From Acidobacteriota bacterium (lineage in GTDB: Bacteria; Acidobacteriota; Terriglobia; Bryobacterales; Bryobacteraceae): a stretch of 64,000 nt of DNA. The translations under genes and the position numbers were made by a program. Positions 28,590 to 37,855 of the stretch are shown here, one piece after another; position 1 is the stretch's first letter, and each line of letters opens with the position of its first letter. The stretch spans positions 186,001 through 250,000 of the forward strand of contig JACTMJ010000024.1 of assembly GCA_014584705.1 (NCBI GenBank). Reading direction: 5' to 3'. Under the pieces are notes generated by a model. It worked only from the letters and a program-made list of their open reading frames with translations, was not told the DNA's origin and did not search any database.

Positions 28590-30589
28590 ATGCACGCCTC
28601 TTGATTGCGTCCGTCGTGCTCTTGGCGTCCGCGGTCGCGGGCGCGAGCGCGCAGACACGCCCTTTCGAAGATCACGTTCACCCCTCGAAAGTCTTCGGTG
28701 AGAACCGGAACTATCGCCTCTTCCTGCCTCCGGGATATGAGTCCTCGAATGCGCGATATCCGGTGATCTACTACTTTCACGGCCACAGCGATCGCTACAC
28801 GCTTGAGCGCTACGACGACGGAAAGGACACCGTTCCGAAGATTGCGAAGTTTGTTGCCGCGCACGACGTCATCGTCGTGACTGTGGACGGGTACGTCGCG
28901 CGGGACTACACGGGCTTCTACGGGGGTTCTCCATGGGATGTCCGCGCGGATGGAGGCGACTTCGACTTTGGCAAGTACTTCCACGAACTGGTGGCGCACG
29001 TCGATTCCACATACCGCACGCTCACAGACCGCCGCCATCGTGCGACGTCGGGCCTCAGCATGGGTGGCTTCATGAGCCTGTGGCTCAGCGCGCGTTACCC
29101 GGACCTCATCGGCAGTGCCTCCTCCTTCAATCCCGGGCCTGAGTTCTACGCCGGGGACAAAGGCTCTCGCATGCTGTGGCGTCCGAAGGATCACGTCGCC
29201 AATCACAACCAGACAATGGTCCGCCTGATCCATGCGAGCGGCGATTTCATCAGCCAGTATCACGAAGAAACACGCGACGCCTACGCGCCAAGCGCGGTGG
29301 ATTTTGAGTATCGCCGCGACGAATACCATCGGCATTGGGCCACGTCCATTGGCGAGACCTTTGAGTTCCACATGCGCGCCTTCGCCAACTCCGCGCTCGA
29401 CAATGTTCCTGTGGAGTGGAGCCATGACGACCCTTACCGCCAGTTCAGCGTTTGGGGCTATGACGTGGAAGCGAGTGGCCCGGGCAAGGCGATGGTGTCA
29501 TTGGAGAACGTCACGCAATGCAGCTTGCGCGTGCGCACCCGGCGGTGGTCTCCCGACGGCCCGCCCGCGGAGCGCAACATCCAGATCCGAACCGCACCGC
29601 TCTATACTGCGGGCAAGACCTACGTTCTGCTGGACCACACGATCGGCGGCGACTCCACCGCACGCCGGGAACTGGTGGCCGACCCCAGCGGAAGGCTCAC
29701 GCTGTCCGTGGACGGAGCAGGCCATCAACTCAGCCTGGATGGTCCGGGATGCGGTGCGGAACCGCCCGTGCTCTTGCCGTTAACCAGCAGCGATTTCCTT
29801 CGCGTGACTCCGGGTTCGCCCGTCACTCTCCCGCTGAAGATCTATAACCCCAGAAATGTCGCCCAGAAGAATGTAAAGTTCCGGCTCGAAAGCGAATATC
29901 CCACCGTATCTCCCGATCGCACGGAGATCCGAATTGACGAGATTCCAGCCGGCGGCGTCGTGGACGTTAGCAGCCGTATCCCTCTGACGTTCACTGCCGG
30001 AGCCGATGGCTATGCACGCGTTGGCTTCACGGCAATCGTCGGCTATGACGACTGGTTGTCCAGCGCCCGGAATGTCTCCGTCCTGGTCGAACCCGACGGA
30101 ATGCAAGCGCCCGTCGCCTACGAAGTGTTGGACGGCCGCACCCTCACGTTGCCGGTCTTTCGCCAGAAGGGAAATCAGGGTGGCGGTAGCATTCTGCAGC
30201 GCACCGTCACGGAGGGAACCGGAAACGGCAACGGCATTCTGGAGAAGGGCGAAACAGCCACCATCTGGGTGAAAATCCCGCAAGGCCTTGATCCCTTCGA
30301 CAAGAACACCTGGCATCGCGCGAAGGTGCGCTCCGCTTCTTCGGCTCTGGTCGAAAAGGCGGATATTCAGGAAGAGAAACAGCGGGAGTGGACCGGTGCC
30401 CAGGAGCGCACCAGCCTGATTGAATGGAGGAGCGGCACACCAAGCGGCGCACCCATACGGTTGATCTTGGACACAGAGTCCGTGAGTTTCCACTTCACAC
30501 CGGACGTCCGCTATGGCAGCGAGAAGCTGTATCAGGCGATCCAGCTTCATCGCCACCATTTGAATGCAGTCGAGTTGCGCGTGCCTTAG
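28586..30589 (+). CDS. Secreted esterase (esterase-D/feruloyl-esterase-like) with C-terminal beta domains
   Basis: Protein of 667 residues. Signal peptide 1-22 (AGASAQ). The alpha/beta hydrolase domain (about 28-270) has the oxyanion strand YPVIYYFHGHSD and the nucleophile elbow GLSMGG at Ser158. The C-terminal 400 residues are beta-rich: one segment near 400-470 (PLKIYNPRNVAQKNVKFRLE) looks like an Ig-like or alpha-galactosidase NEW3-like domain. Family relatives hydrolyse feruloyl or acetyl esters on plant polymers, or siderophore esters. Translational coupling to the transglutaminase-like protein suggests a shared substrate such as a glycoprotein or peptide-linked polymer, which is inference. 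Confidence 0.75.
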   Translation: MNARLLIASVVLLASAVAGASAQTRPFEDHVHPSKVFGENRNYRLFLPPGYESSNARYPVIYYFHGHSDRYTLERYDDGKDTVPKIAKFVAAHDVIVVTVDGYVARDYTGFYGGSPWDVRADGGDFDFGKYFHELVAHVDSTYRTLTDRRHRATSGLSMGGFMSLWLSARYPDLIGSASSFNPGPEFYAGDKGSRMLWRPKDHVANHNQTMVRLIHASGDFISQYHEETRDAYAPSAVDFEYRRDEYHRHWATSIGETFEFHMRAFANSALDNVPVEWSHDDPYRQFSVWGYDVEASGPGKAMVSLENVTQCSLRVRTRRWSPDGPPAERNIQIRTAPLYTAGKTYVLLDHTIGGDSTARRELVADPSGRLTLSVDGAGHQLSLDGPGCGAEPPVLLPLTSSDFLRVTPGSPVTLPLKIYNPRNVAQKNVKFRLESEYPTVSPDRTEIRIDEIPAGGVVDVSSRIPLTFTAGADGYARVGFTAIVGYDDWLSSARNVSVLVEPDGMQAPVAYEVLDGRTLTLPVFRQKGNQGGGSILQRTVTEGTGNGNGILEKGETATIWVKIPQGLDPFDKNTWHRAKVRSASSALVEKADIQEEKQREWTGAQERTSLIEWRSGTPSGAPIRLILDTESVSFHFTPDVRYGSEKLYQAIQLHRHHLNAVELRVP

Positions 30590-31719
30590 AAGTTCACGCC
30601 CAGATCGATCCAGTCCACTTGGCCCTGCTTCACCATCGCCATGTGGCCCATGATCGCGGTGAGTGCGCCCGTTGCGCCTTCCATGATGCCCGCCGGGTTC
30701 GGTGAACCCTTGGTGATGCAATCGTAGAAAGCGGTGATATGAGCGTGCGTTGGCTCCTTCACCTGGGGAGACAACTGCGTCGGCTTGCCGTCTCCGCCGA
30801 TGGGATAGAAGTTCGTCGAGTAGAGAAAGTCCACCGCGCCTTTCGTTCCGAACACCATCAGCGGCTGGCCGCCACCCGGCATTCCGCGCGGATGAAACAC
30901 GTTCTGCGTAAACGACATGATCACCCCGGATGGATACTCGTAGCTGAGCGTGCCGGAATCGAAGATCGTCCGCCCCACCGGCTCATTCGGATGCATCAGC
31001 ATCCCGCCGTAACCCGAAACGCGTTTCGGATGCTCTCCGACCACCCAGTTACAGGCATCGAGATTGTGCACGGATTGCTCGACCAGATATCCGCCCGACT
31101 TATTCACGTCGTAATACCAATCGCCCGATGACCCATCGTAGGGAAGATCCGCCGTGGCATGGCGCTGCGCCTTCACCATGACGATCTTTCCCATCACCCC
31201 CGCCCGGATCTTCGCAACGGCTTCATTCAGTTGCTTGTAGGAACGCAGTTGCTGGCCGGATACAAACACTCTGTCGCTCGCCTGAGCCGCAAGTACGAGG
31301 TCCTGCACTTGTCTCGGCGTCACGCCGATCGGCTTCTCGCAATAGACATGCTTGCCGGATTGCAATGCCGCAATCGCCATCTCTGAGTGAAGATTTGGTG
31401 GCGTCGCAACGAAAACGGCCTCGATATCCTTACGGTCGATCACCTTGCGCCAGTCCGAGTAAGTCTTCGGGCTGTCCTTTGCCGCGCTTGTGGCCGCCTT
31501 ATCCAGCCGGTCTGGTTTGATGTCGCACAGTGCCACTACTTTCGTGTTGGCCTGCTCGAGCACGCCTCTAAGCAGATGCGAACCGCGATTTCCCACACCG
31601 ATGACGGCCGTGGGAATCTTGGCGCCCCCGCTACCTCCCTGTCCCATTGCCGATTGCGCCAGCACGGCGTTGGCCGCTATGGCGGATCCCATCAGGAATG
31701 TTCTCCGATTTGAGTTCAT
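30586..31719 (-). CDS. Exported Gfo/Idh/MocA-family oxidoreductase, end of ROK-headed operon
   Basis: Oxidoreductase of 377 residues with a Tat signal (SNRRTFLMGSAIAANAVLA). Rossmann motif AVIGVGNRGSHLL is followed by the catalytic motif HVYCEKPIGV and the C-terminal histidine motif LVEQSVHNLDACNWV. It lies 21 bases behind the epimerase and is the last gene of the series 37289-30586. Its stop overlaps the stop of the convergent esterase by four bases. With the DUF1080 protein and epimerase it would fit C3 oxidation of a glycoside. Confidence 0.87.
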   Translation of the reverse strand: MNSNRRTFLMGSAIAANAVLAQSAMGQGGSGGAKIPTAVIGVGNRGSHLLRGVLEQANTKVVALCDIKPDRLDKAATSAAKDSPKTYSDWRKVIDRKDIEAVFVATPPNLHSEMAIAALQSGKHVYCEKPIGVTPRQVQDLVLAAQASDRVFVSGQQLRSYKQLNEAVAKIRAGVMGKIVMVKAQRHATADLPYDGSSGDWYYDVNKSGGYLVEQSVHNLDACNWVVGEHPKRVSGYGGMLMHPNEPVGRTIFDSGTLSYEYPSGVIMSFTQNVFHPRGMPGGGQPLMVFGTKGAVDFLYSTNFYPIGGDGKPTQLSPQVKEPTHAHITAFYDCITKGSPNPAGIMEGATGALTAIMGHMAMVKQGQVDWIDLGVNF

Positions 31720-31740
31720 GAATTCATCTCCAATGCAAGA

Positions 31741-32676
31741 TCAAGCCGGGCCCGCCTTTGGCCCGTTTTCTGAGAGATACCTTTCCAGTCCGGCCAGGAC
31801 GCTCTCCAAGTATTCCCTGGACCGCCTGGCAAGGCGGTCCGTTCCCTCCGCGACAGCGGGCCGCGGCACCAACGGTTCGAAAATGTTCTCACAAGCGAGT
31901 GGCATCGTAAGGCCGGTCCGCATCACCGGCAATAGCAGCCTGTAGTGATCGATCTCCCCGAATCCCACTCCGCAGTCCTGGTCGATAGGGAAATTTCGGT
32001 GGTCTTTGATCGCGAACGCGCGGATATCCTTCCAGCAGGCTTGGATATCCGGGATGGGATCGTTGTTCTCGTAATCAAGCACATTCCCGGCGTCGTAGCA
32101 CATCCACACGGCAGGGTCGGAAACATCAGCGATAATCCGGGAAATGTCGGCGCCGGTGGCGGTATTGCCTCCATGCTGCTTTACAACCAGCCTGACGCCG
32201 GATCCCTTGGCATGTTCTCCTGCAGCCTTGAGGTTCCGAATAATATTGGAATACCCCTCGCGCGTCGTCTTGCCGAAGGCGATGATATTGGGAATTCCGG
32301 CCGCTTGCGCTTGGTCAATCCTTTTTCGATAGGCGTCCGCCGCGCCGGCTTCCTCAAAGTTCACCGTGGAGAACATCATTACCGGCTCAAGCCCCATGTT
32401 GCGGCAGCGCGCCCCAAGTTGCTTCGCCACGGACGGCGCCGCTTCGAGATCCATCGCTGGACGCATCTTGCCGGAACTGTCTCTGTGGTTCACTCCCCAC
32501 GCAACGTATTTGTAACCCGCGCTCTTGATCCCGGTTAACGCGCGCTCCAAAGGGAACGGCGAATAGGGCAGGGTCATACAGGCAATCTGGAAGCGGGTCG
32601 CCGCCGCCGCGCTGGCCTGACTGGCAGCCGCCACTGGCGCCAGCGCGGACGCGAACAAGAATTCTCGTCGCTGCAT
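31741..32676 (-). CDS. Exported sugar phosphate isomerase/epimerase-like TIM-barrel protein
   Basis: Protein of 311 residues with a Tat-like signal (MQRREFLFASALAPVAAASQASA). Barrel features and metal-ligand candidates appear in VVKQHGGNT, WMCYDAGNVLDY, FAIKDHR and LACENIFEP. The start overlaps the DUF1080 stop as TAATG. It resembles the barrel protein at 23970 in type but not closely in sequence, so the two are likely different activities rather than a recent duplicate. Confidence 0.82.
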   Translation of the reverse strand: MQRREFLFASALAPVAAASQASAAAATRFQIACMTLPYSPFPLERALTGIKSAGYKYVAWGVNHRDSSGKMRPAMDLEAAPSVAKQLGARCRNMGLEPVMMFSTVNFEEAGAADAYRKRIDQAQAAGIPNIIAFGKTTREGYSNIIRNLKAAGEHAKGSGVRLVVKQHGGNTATGADISRIIADVSDPAVWMCYDAGNVLDYENNDPIPDIQACWKDIRAFAIKDHRNFPIDQDCGVGFGEIDHYRLLLPVMRTGLTMPLACENIFEPLVPRPAVAEGTDRLARRSREYLESVLAGLERYLSENGPKAGPA

Positions 32677-33296
32677 TAGTCCAACTCCTTGATCTCAACA
32701 TTGCGATAGTGGACCGGCCAGCCTTCGGATTGCAGGCAGACACTTCCTTCCGGCGGATATGCACCGGTTCCCTGGTTCACGACAACCCCATTCAGCGTCA
32801 CCGTAATGTTGCCATCCCTCGACTCAATCTCGTAGCGGTCCCACGAACCGAACGGGGGCCGGTCTTTCACGAACGGGCCACGCTTGGCGCCGGTAATCTT
32901 GCCTCCCCGCACGCCAAAGACGCTCCCGGCTTCTCCGAAGTATCCCTGTACCTCCAGCGAAATCGGCCAGCCGTTCTCGATCTTTCCGGCGTGAATAAAG
33001 AAGCCCGCATTCGGCCATTCGTCTCCGTCCTTCTTCGCCTCCCATCCCTCCTGGAAGCGCCATTCCGCGCGCAGAAGAAAATTCTTGTATATCCTCTTGC
33101 TCCGAAGAAATCCATTCGGCTGTCCGGTCGTCGAGATGACGCCGTCCCGATAAGTCCAGGCCTCCGCGGGAGTCTTTCCCTCCACCGTCCAATGCTCGGA
33201 GATGTCCTGCTTCGGCATTAGCGAAACAAATCCGTCCGCGGCACTCCCCAGGAGGCAAAACGACAGAAGTAAGACCCCGCAACGCAGATACCTCAT
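32676..33296 (-). CDS. DUF1080 protein (3-keto-disaccharide hydrolase family)
   Basis: Secreted or lipid-free periplasmic protein of 206 residues, signal peptide 1-19 (CLLGSAAD). A single jelly-roll lectin/glucanase-like domain spans 25-205, with EWRFQEGWEAKK, NAGFFIHAGKIENGW, SLEVQGYF and the closing strand VHYRNVEIKEL typical of the family. Members characterised to date cleave 3-keto-glycosides after a Gfo/Idh enzyme has oxidised C3. Such an enzyme and an epimerase follow directly. The start at 33296 overlaps the M20 stop (ATGA). Confidence 0.85.
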   Translation of the reverse strand: MRYLRCGVLLLSFCLLGSAADGFVSLMPKQDISEHWTVEGKTPAEAWTYRDGVISTTGQPNGFLRSKRIYKNFLLRAEWRFQEGWEAKKDGDEWPNAGFFIHAGKIENGWPISLEVQGYFGEAGSVFGVRGGKITGAKRGPFVKDRPPFGSWDRYEIESRDGNITVTLNGVVVNQGTGAYPPEGSVCLQSEGWPVHYRNVEIKELD

Positions 33297-34588
33297 GGTT
33301 TCACTCCCTCCCCGCACCACCGCGGGATAAACGTGAGGAGCGCCTTCGCGGCATCCACGATGGAGTCAATTTCCACATACTCGTCGGCTTGGTGAAGGTT
33401 GGCTCCGCGCGCGCCCCATAGCACTGCGGGAATGCCAAACTCATGGAAGACATACATGTCGCAAGGACCCTCGATTCCTTGCACCAGGGGTGTTGTTCCC
33501 AGCGTCGAAACCGCGGCGTCGCTCAACTCGCGCACAATGGGTTCCCGCGGATCGATGGCCGAACCCGGCAGCCACCGGATTGGATACTCCAGTTCGGGCT
33601 TTACCTGAAAAGCCTCGGGATGCGCGTTCACCATCCCATCAAACCATGCGAGGAACTCGCGATCGATTGCCTCCACGGTCTCCCCGGGCATCGCCTGCCA
33701 GAACAACTGCATCCGGCAGATCGTTGGCGTATTCGGCGGCTCCGAGGTCCCCCACGCTGCGGTGTGGATACGCGCAATCGTCACCGGAACTGGATTCGCC
33801 AGATGCGCGTACATGGGATGGACGCGAACGCCTTCCAGCCGGGCTTTCTCGAGACGGCCGACTTCGCCGAGAAAGATGCGCAGTTGCTCCGCGACACCCG
33901 CACTCTCCCCGCTAAGAATCCCTCCGTTCGGCGCGCGGAAGAGGATATCCACCGTCCTGCCGCCCCGCTGCGCCGCGCAGATGCGCAAGAAGCTCGGCTC
34001 TGAGATCACCGCCGCGTCGGCGGTGTAACCCATCAGCCGCCCTGCCAGCGTGCCGTTCACGCCGCCGAATTCCTCGTCCACCACGGTCTCAATCGTCAAA
34101 TCCCCCGCCAGCCGCACGCCCGTCTCCGCCAGCGCTTCGGCTACAAACAGGTTCGTGGCAACGCCGCACTTCATGTCCACTGCGCCGCGGCCATATATCC
34201 GGTTGCCTTCCCTCTCCGCCGCGAACGGAGGATACTTCCACTCCCCCTCGCCCACCGGCACCGTATCCACGTGGCCGGAGAGGATCAGAGATCTCCCCCC
34301 GCCCGAACCCTTTCGTACGGCGGCGACATTCGGCCGCTTCTCATACTCTCTTCCCCGCCAGTACATCGGGTGCTCCAGGATGCCCGGAGCGTCCGTTGGC
34401 AGGTATTGGACGGCATTCCACCCGATATTGCGCAGAAACGAAGCTACGTACTGCTGGCACGCCCATTCGTTCCCCACCGGAGCGTTGTTCACGGAGGGCA
34501 ATCGCACCAGATCTCTAAGGATTTCGATCAATCGATCCGCGTGCAGGTCCGCGTATCCCTGTAATTCCGTTTCCTGTGCCACTTTCAT
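33293..34588 (-). CDS. M20-family metallopeptidase/amidohydrolase (ArgE/DapE-like)
   Basis: Cytoplasmic zinc hydrolase of 431 residues, no signal. Metal and catalytic residues are visible: His106 and Asp108 (SGHVDTVPV), Asp138 (GRGAVDMKCG) and the Glu pair 172-173 (VVDEEFGG). The dimerisation domain sits at about 205-320 and a C-terminal metal His is expected in YVFHEFG. Relatives remove acyl or aminoacyl groups from amino acids or small peptides. The start overlaps the permease stop as ATGA, so uptake and hydrolysis look linked. Confidence 0.85.
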   Translation of the reverse strand: MKVAQETELQGYADLHADRLIEILRDLVRLPSVNNAPVGNEWACQQYVASFLRNIGWNAVQYLPTDAPGILEHPMYWRGREYEKRPNVAAVRKGSGGGRSLILSGHVDTVPVGEGEWKYPPFAAEREGNRIYGRGAVDMKCGVATNLFVAEALAETGVRLAGDLTIETVVDEEFGGVNGTLAGRLMGYTADAAVISEPSFLRICAAQRGGRTVDILFRAPNGGILSGESAGVAEQLRIFLGEVGRLEKARLEGVRVHPMYAHLANPVPVTIARIHTAAWGTSEPPNTPTICRMQLFWQAMPGETVEAIDREFLAWFDGMVNAHPEAFQVKPELEYPIRWLPGSAIDPREPIVRELSDAAVSTLGTTPLVQGIEGPCDMYVFHEFGIPAVLWGARGANLHQADEYVEIDSIVDAAKALLTFIPRWCGEGVKP

Positions 34589-35958
34589 ACAATCCCCAAA
34601 TCTTTCATCGGACGGCGGAATCCCTTCGTCATCACGGCCAGATAGCAAATTCCCAATGCAAGCCAGCTAAAGCCGAGCATTTTCGAATGCACCCCGAGGC
34701 TTGACCACACGTAAGCGCACACCAGCGCGCCCAACGAGGGAAAGATCAGATACCGAAACACGTCGAGGCCGCCGCGCTTCTTTTCCCTCACGAAGTAATG
34801 CCGCACCACGCTCAAGTTCACCATAATGAATCCGACAAAAGCGCCAAAATTCACAAGCTCCACAATCAACTGAAAACTGATCAGAAGTGCGCCGACAAAG
34901 GAGATCGCACCCATCAGATAAATGCTGCGCGTTGGGGTGGAATGCACGGGGTCGATGTAGCCGAAGATATTCCTTGGCAGTATGCCGTCCCGCCCCATCC
35001 CCAGGAGCAGCCGCGACGCTCCAGCCTGGCTCGTGACGGAACTGGCGATCGCGGCCACCAGCAGGATGATAGTTGTGAATCCGAACATGGGCGTGCCGCC
35101 AATGATCCCGGATACGTCCAGAATAGCGGTTTCTACGTTCGGGAACGGCTTTGCCGGAGGCCACACCACCGCCGCGAGGTACGTAATCAGAAAGCAGAAT
35201 CCCGCCTGCAGGATACACACCGTAATTGTGGCGAAGCCGATATCTCGGCGCGGGTTGCGCGTATCCTCGGCTAACGTCGAAACAGCGTCGAAACCGAGAT
35301 AGGAGAGCGTGCCAATCGCCGCGGCCGTCATCAACGGCCCAAGTTCAAACGTCTTCGGATTGAGGACCAGGTCCTGCTGAAAGAGTCCCGTCATGCCCAG
35401 TGTCATCAGTGCCCATCGAATGGCCAGTGCGACAAAGAGCACCGCCGAGACCGTCATCGCCAGCATCAGCCATTTGCTCGCGTTGGCGGTGACGCGAATG
35501 CCCCGCACGTTCACAAGAGTGATGATGGCGGCGAAAAGGAATGCCCACACGGCATACGGTACCGACGGCACAAGCCGCGTCGCCGTGATCGCGACGTAGA
35601 CACCGCTCAGCAATGGCACCAGCACATAATCAAGCATCATCGACCAACCGGAAAGAAAGCCGACATAGTCGTGCAGCGCGCGCCTCGCGTAGGTATACGT
35701 AGAGCCCGCGGAAGGAAACGCCGCGGCCATGTGCCCGTAGCTCGCGGCCGTGAACAGCATTGCCACCACCGCTGCCATGTATGCAAGGGCCGCATGTCCG
35801 CGGGAAACGTCCTGCACAATGCCGAAGACCGGATACGCCGCCGTGGGCGTGATAATCGTGAGTCCGTATATCACGAGGTCGCTTCGGGAGAGAACCCGGC
35901 GCAACTGGGGCTGGCTCGTTCCCTCCTTCGAGGCTGGTGTTTGCAGTGCCTCAGACAT
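34585..35958 (-). CDS. APC-family amino acid/polyamine permease
   Basis: Inner-membrane transporter of 457 residues with about twelve helices. The family opening VIYGLTIITPTAAYPVFG is followed by GFLSGWSMMLDYVLVPLLSGVY, and the mid-region LSYLGFDAVSTLAEDTRNPRRDI is highly diagnostic. It resembles putrescine and related amino-acid importers, but the substrate is open. The start at 35958 is chosen because the extra eight residues from 35982 lack a ribosome site. It lies 83 bases behind the ROK regulator in the same direction. Confidence 0.88.
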   Translation of the reverse strand: MSEALQTPASKEGTSQPQLRRVLSRSDLVIYGLTIITPTAAYPVFGIVQDVSRGHAALAYMAAVVAMLFTAASYGHMAAAFPSAGSTYTYARRALHDYVGFLSGWSMMLDYVLVPLLSGVYVAITATRLVPSVPYAVWAFLFAAIITLVNVRGIRVTANASKWLMLAMTVSAVLFVALAIRWALMTLGMTGLFQQDLVLNPKTFELGPLMTAAAIGTLSYLGFDAVSTLAEDTRNPRRDIGFATITVCILQAGFCFLITYLAAVVWPPAKPFPNVETAILDVSGIIGGTPMFGFTTIILLVAAIASSVTSQAGASRLLLGMGRDGILPRNIFGYIDPVHSTPTRSIYLMGAISFVGALLISFQLIVELVNFGAFVGFIMVNLSVVRHYFVREKKRGGLDVFRYLIFPSLGALVCAYVWSSLGVHSKMLGFSWLALGICYLAVMTKGFRRPMKDLGIV

Positions 35959-36041
35959 GCGGAGATCCCTGCCCGCGAACACATCCCGTCTTGCCGTCTA
36001 CCATAGCTTTCCCCACCCGGAGGTTGCTCTTTCCGGTGTCG

Positions 36042-37289
36042 TCAGGCCCCGTGCGCCGCAACCGCCAATCTCGAATCATATAACTGGAGTTCTCGTGAGA
36101 GTTGTTCATACGAGGAGTTCAGAGCAAGGCCGGTCGCCCCCAGCAGCACCGCATCCTCACCCAATTCAGACATCGTCACCGCGATTGTCCACGGAATCGT
36201 GCGCGCAAAAAACTCCCGGATCTCCGGAAGGATAAATGGAAAAATCTCCCCGGAAAGCAACACCACCTCCGGATCGCAAACGAGCGCGTGTTGCGAGACC
36301 GCGGAGCAAAGGTGATGCGTGATTTCACGCGCCATCTCAGACGCCGTCGCATCTTCGCCAGCCGCCCCGTACAGGGCGGCGATGGGAGATTTCGTCTTCA
36401 GGTGCCGTCGCAGCGCCGGCAAGCGTCTTGCCGCCGTCTTCACCAGCGCCGCAATCCGGTCTGCTCCAACCACACTCTCCAGATAGCCGCGCGTGCTCTC
36501 TCTCTGAATTTCGGAGCGACTCGGGACCAGGTGGCCAATCTCGCCAGCGGCCCAATGAGAACCGTGGTGAATCTTTCCGTCCATGGCGATCGCCGCGCCC
36601 AGTCCGACGTCGAGGCGAATCAGCACTGCGCTACGAACGTTTCGCGCGCCCCCCTGATTGATCTCACCCAGCAGCGCGACGTTCACATCATTGTCGACCA
36701 GCACGGCACAGCCGAAGCTCCGCTGAAATGGGCCGGCGAAGTCCACGTCGCGCCAGTTAAACACGTTCGCGAGTTCAAGCACCGTCCCCCGGTCGCAATC
36801 CACTCTCCCCGGCGCTCCGATGGCGATCGCCCGTAGCTTTGCAATTCCAGGCTTGCCGCCGAGAAGCTTCGTGATCGCCGTCCGAATTCGGGCGATCAAT
36901 TGGCGAGGTCCGTCGGAAGCGCGCGTCGGCAGTTCCGTCTCCGCCTTCCGCTCCCCCATCAGGTTGGAGACGGCAACTCCCGTCGCGTTGGGGCCGATCG
37001 ACACCGCGGCTACGCATCCCGCCTCCGCATGGAATGCGAGCATCGTTGGGCGCTTTCCGCCCGTCGACGGAGCTTCCCCTTCACCCAGTTCGACTACCGT
37101 GCCCAGGGCGATCAACCGCTGCACCTGCTCGGATACGGTGGGCTTGCTCAGGTGGCTCAGCTTCGCGAGCGACGCCCTCGAAAGCGGGCCGTATTCCGCA
37201 ATCAGGTTCAGCAATTGAATCCCGTTCACGTTCCGCATGTCCGGCGCTTTCATGCGCTGGGTCAGCAGAGATGCAACGGGCAATCTCAC
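36042..37289 (-). CDS. ROK-family transcriptional regulator
   Basis: DNA-binding repressor-type protein of 415 residues starting with GTG at 37289. A winged helix occupies about 20-75 (LLNLIAEYGPLSRASLAKLS with a recognition helix KPTVSEQVQRL). A ROK sugar-kinase-like domain follows from about 88, with the sugar-site stretch DNDVNVALLGE and HHGSHWAAGEIGHLV. The usual zinc motif (CxCGxxGCLE) is replaced by a cysteine-free ESTRGYLESV, so the metal site that shapes typical ROK proteins is missing. It heads the series of catabolic genes down to 30586 and is the obvious candidate regulator. Confidence 0.88.
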   Translation of the reverse strand: MRLPVASLLTQRMKAPDMRNVNGIQLLNLIAEYGPLSRASLAKLSHLSKPTVSEQVQRLIALGTVVELGEGEAPSTGGKRPTMLAFHAEAGCVAAVSIGPNATGVAVSNLMGERKAETELPTRASDGPRQLIARIRTAITKLLGGKPGIAKLRAIAIGAPGRVDCDRGTVLELANVFNWRDVDFAGPFQRSFGCAVLVDNDVNVALLGEINQGGARNVRSAVLIRLDVGLGAAIAMDGKIHHGSHWAAGEIGHLVPSRSEIQRESTRGYLESVVGADRIAALVKTAARRLPALRRHLKTKSPIAALYGAAGEDATASEMAREITHHLCSAVSQHALVCDPEVVLLSGEIFPFILPEIREFFARTIPWTIAVTMSELGEDAVLLGATGLALNSSYEQLSRELQLYDSRLAVAAHGA

Positions 37290-37500
37290 GGTTAGTTAAC
37301 TTTCCTTCCCTCGTGGCGTATTCCATCATGCCAGAGCCGTCTTTCGCAACCAAAAACTTCACATTCGGCGTAAAATTGTTGCGGCGCACAAAATTTCTTC
37401 CTAAACTAGCGAAATGCCTCTCTTCGCCGAAACCCGGTGCGAGAGGCCGCTCTGTATTCCACTCCGCTACCAGCGGTGACTCAAGGATAGGGATTCGAAA

Positions 37501-37809
37501 ATGTTGACCTTGGTGTTGCTCTCCACGAATGAGTTTGGTGTTCTAGCTCGCGTGGCTTCGATTATCAGTTCCACCTCCGTCAACATTCAACGCTGCTCGG
37601 TTTCCTCGCTTCCTGACCCCTCCCTCGCCGTCCTCTCCTTCCAACTCGAGGCCTCCGAGGATCAGATGCGGGCGATTGAGCGCAAGACCACCCGTCTCGT
37701 GCAGGTGCTCGAAGTTCTTTGGGGTGACAACGGCAAGCTGTTCTCGAACGCGAATCCCGGTCTGCGTCTGATGAACGAGCTTCGCGGCCGTTGGGATCAG
37801 GTCGCATAA
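37501..37809 (+). CDS. Stand-alone ACT-domain protein
   Basis: Protein of 102 residues. Residues 1-73 form one ACT domain (MLTLVLLSTNEFGVLARVASII, then VNIQRCSVS and a closing VQVLEVLWG). It resembles the regulatory small subunit of acetolactate synthase but lacks that protein's C-terminal domain. A good ribosome site (AGGGA) precedes the ATG. ACT domains bind amino acids and regulate enzymes; no amino-acid biosynthesis gene is adjacent, so a partner cannot be named. Confidence 0.75.
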   Translation: MLTLVLLSTNEFGVLARVASIISSTSVNIQRCSVSSLPDPSLAVLSFQLEASEDQMRAIERKTTRLVQVLEVLWGDNGKLFSNANPGLRLMNELRGRWDQVA

Positions 37810-37855
37810 AGTGAGCGCACGGCCCGCCAGTCGCTATTTTTCCCGGAGCTTTTCC

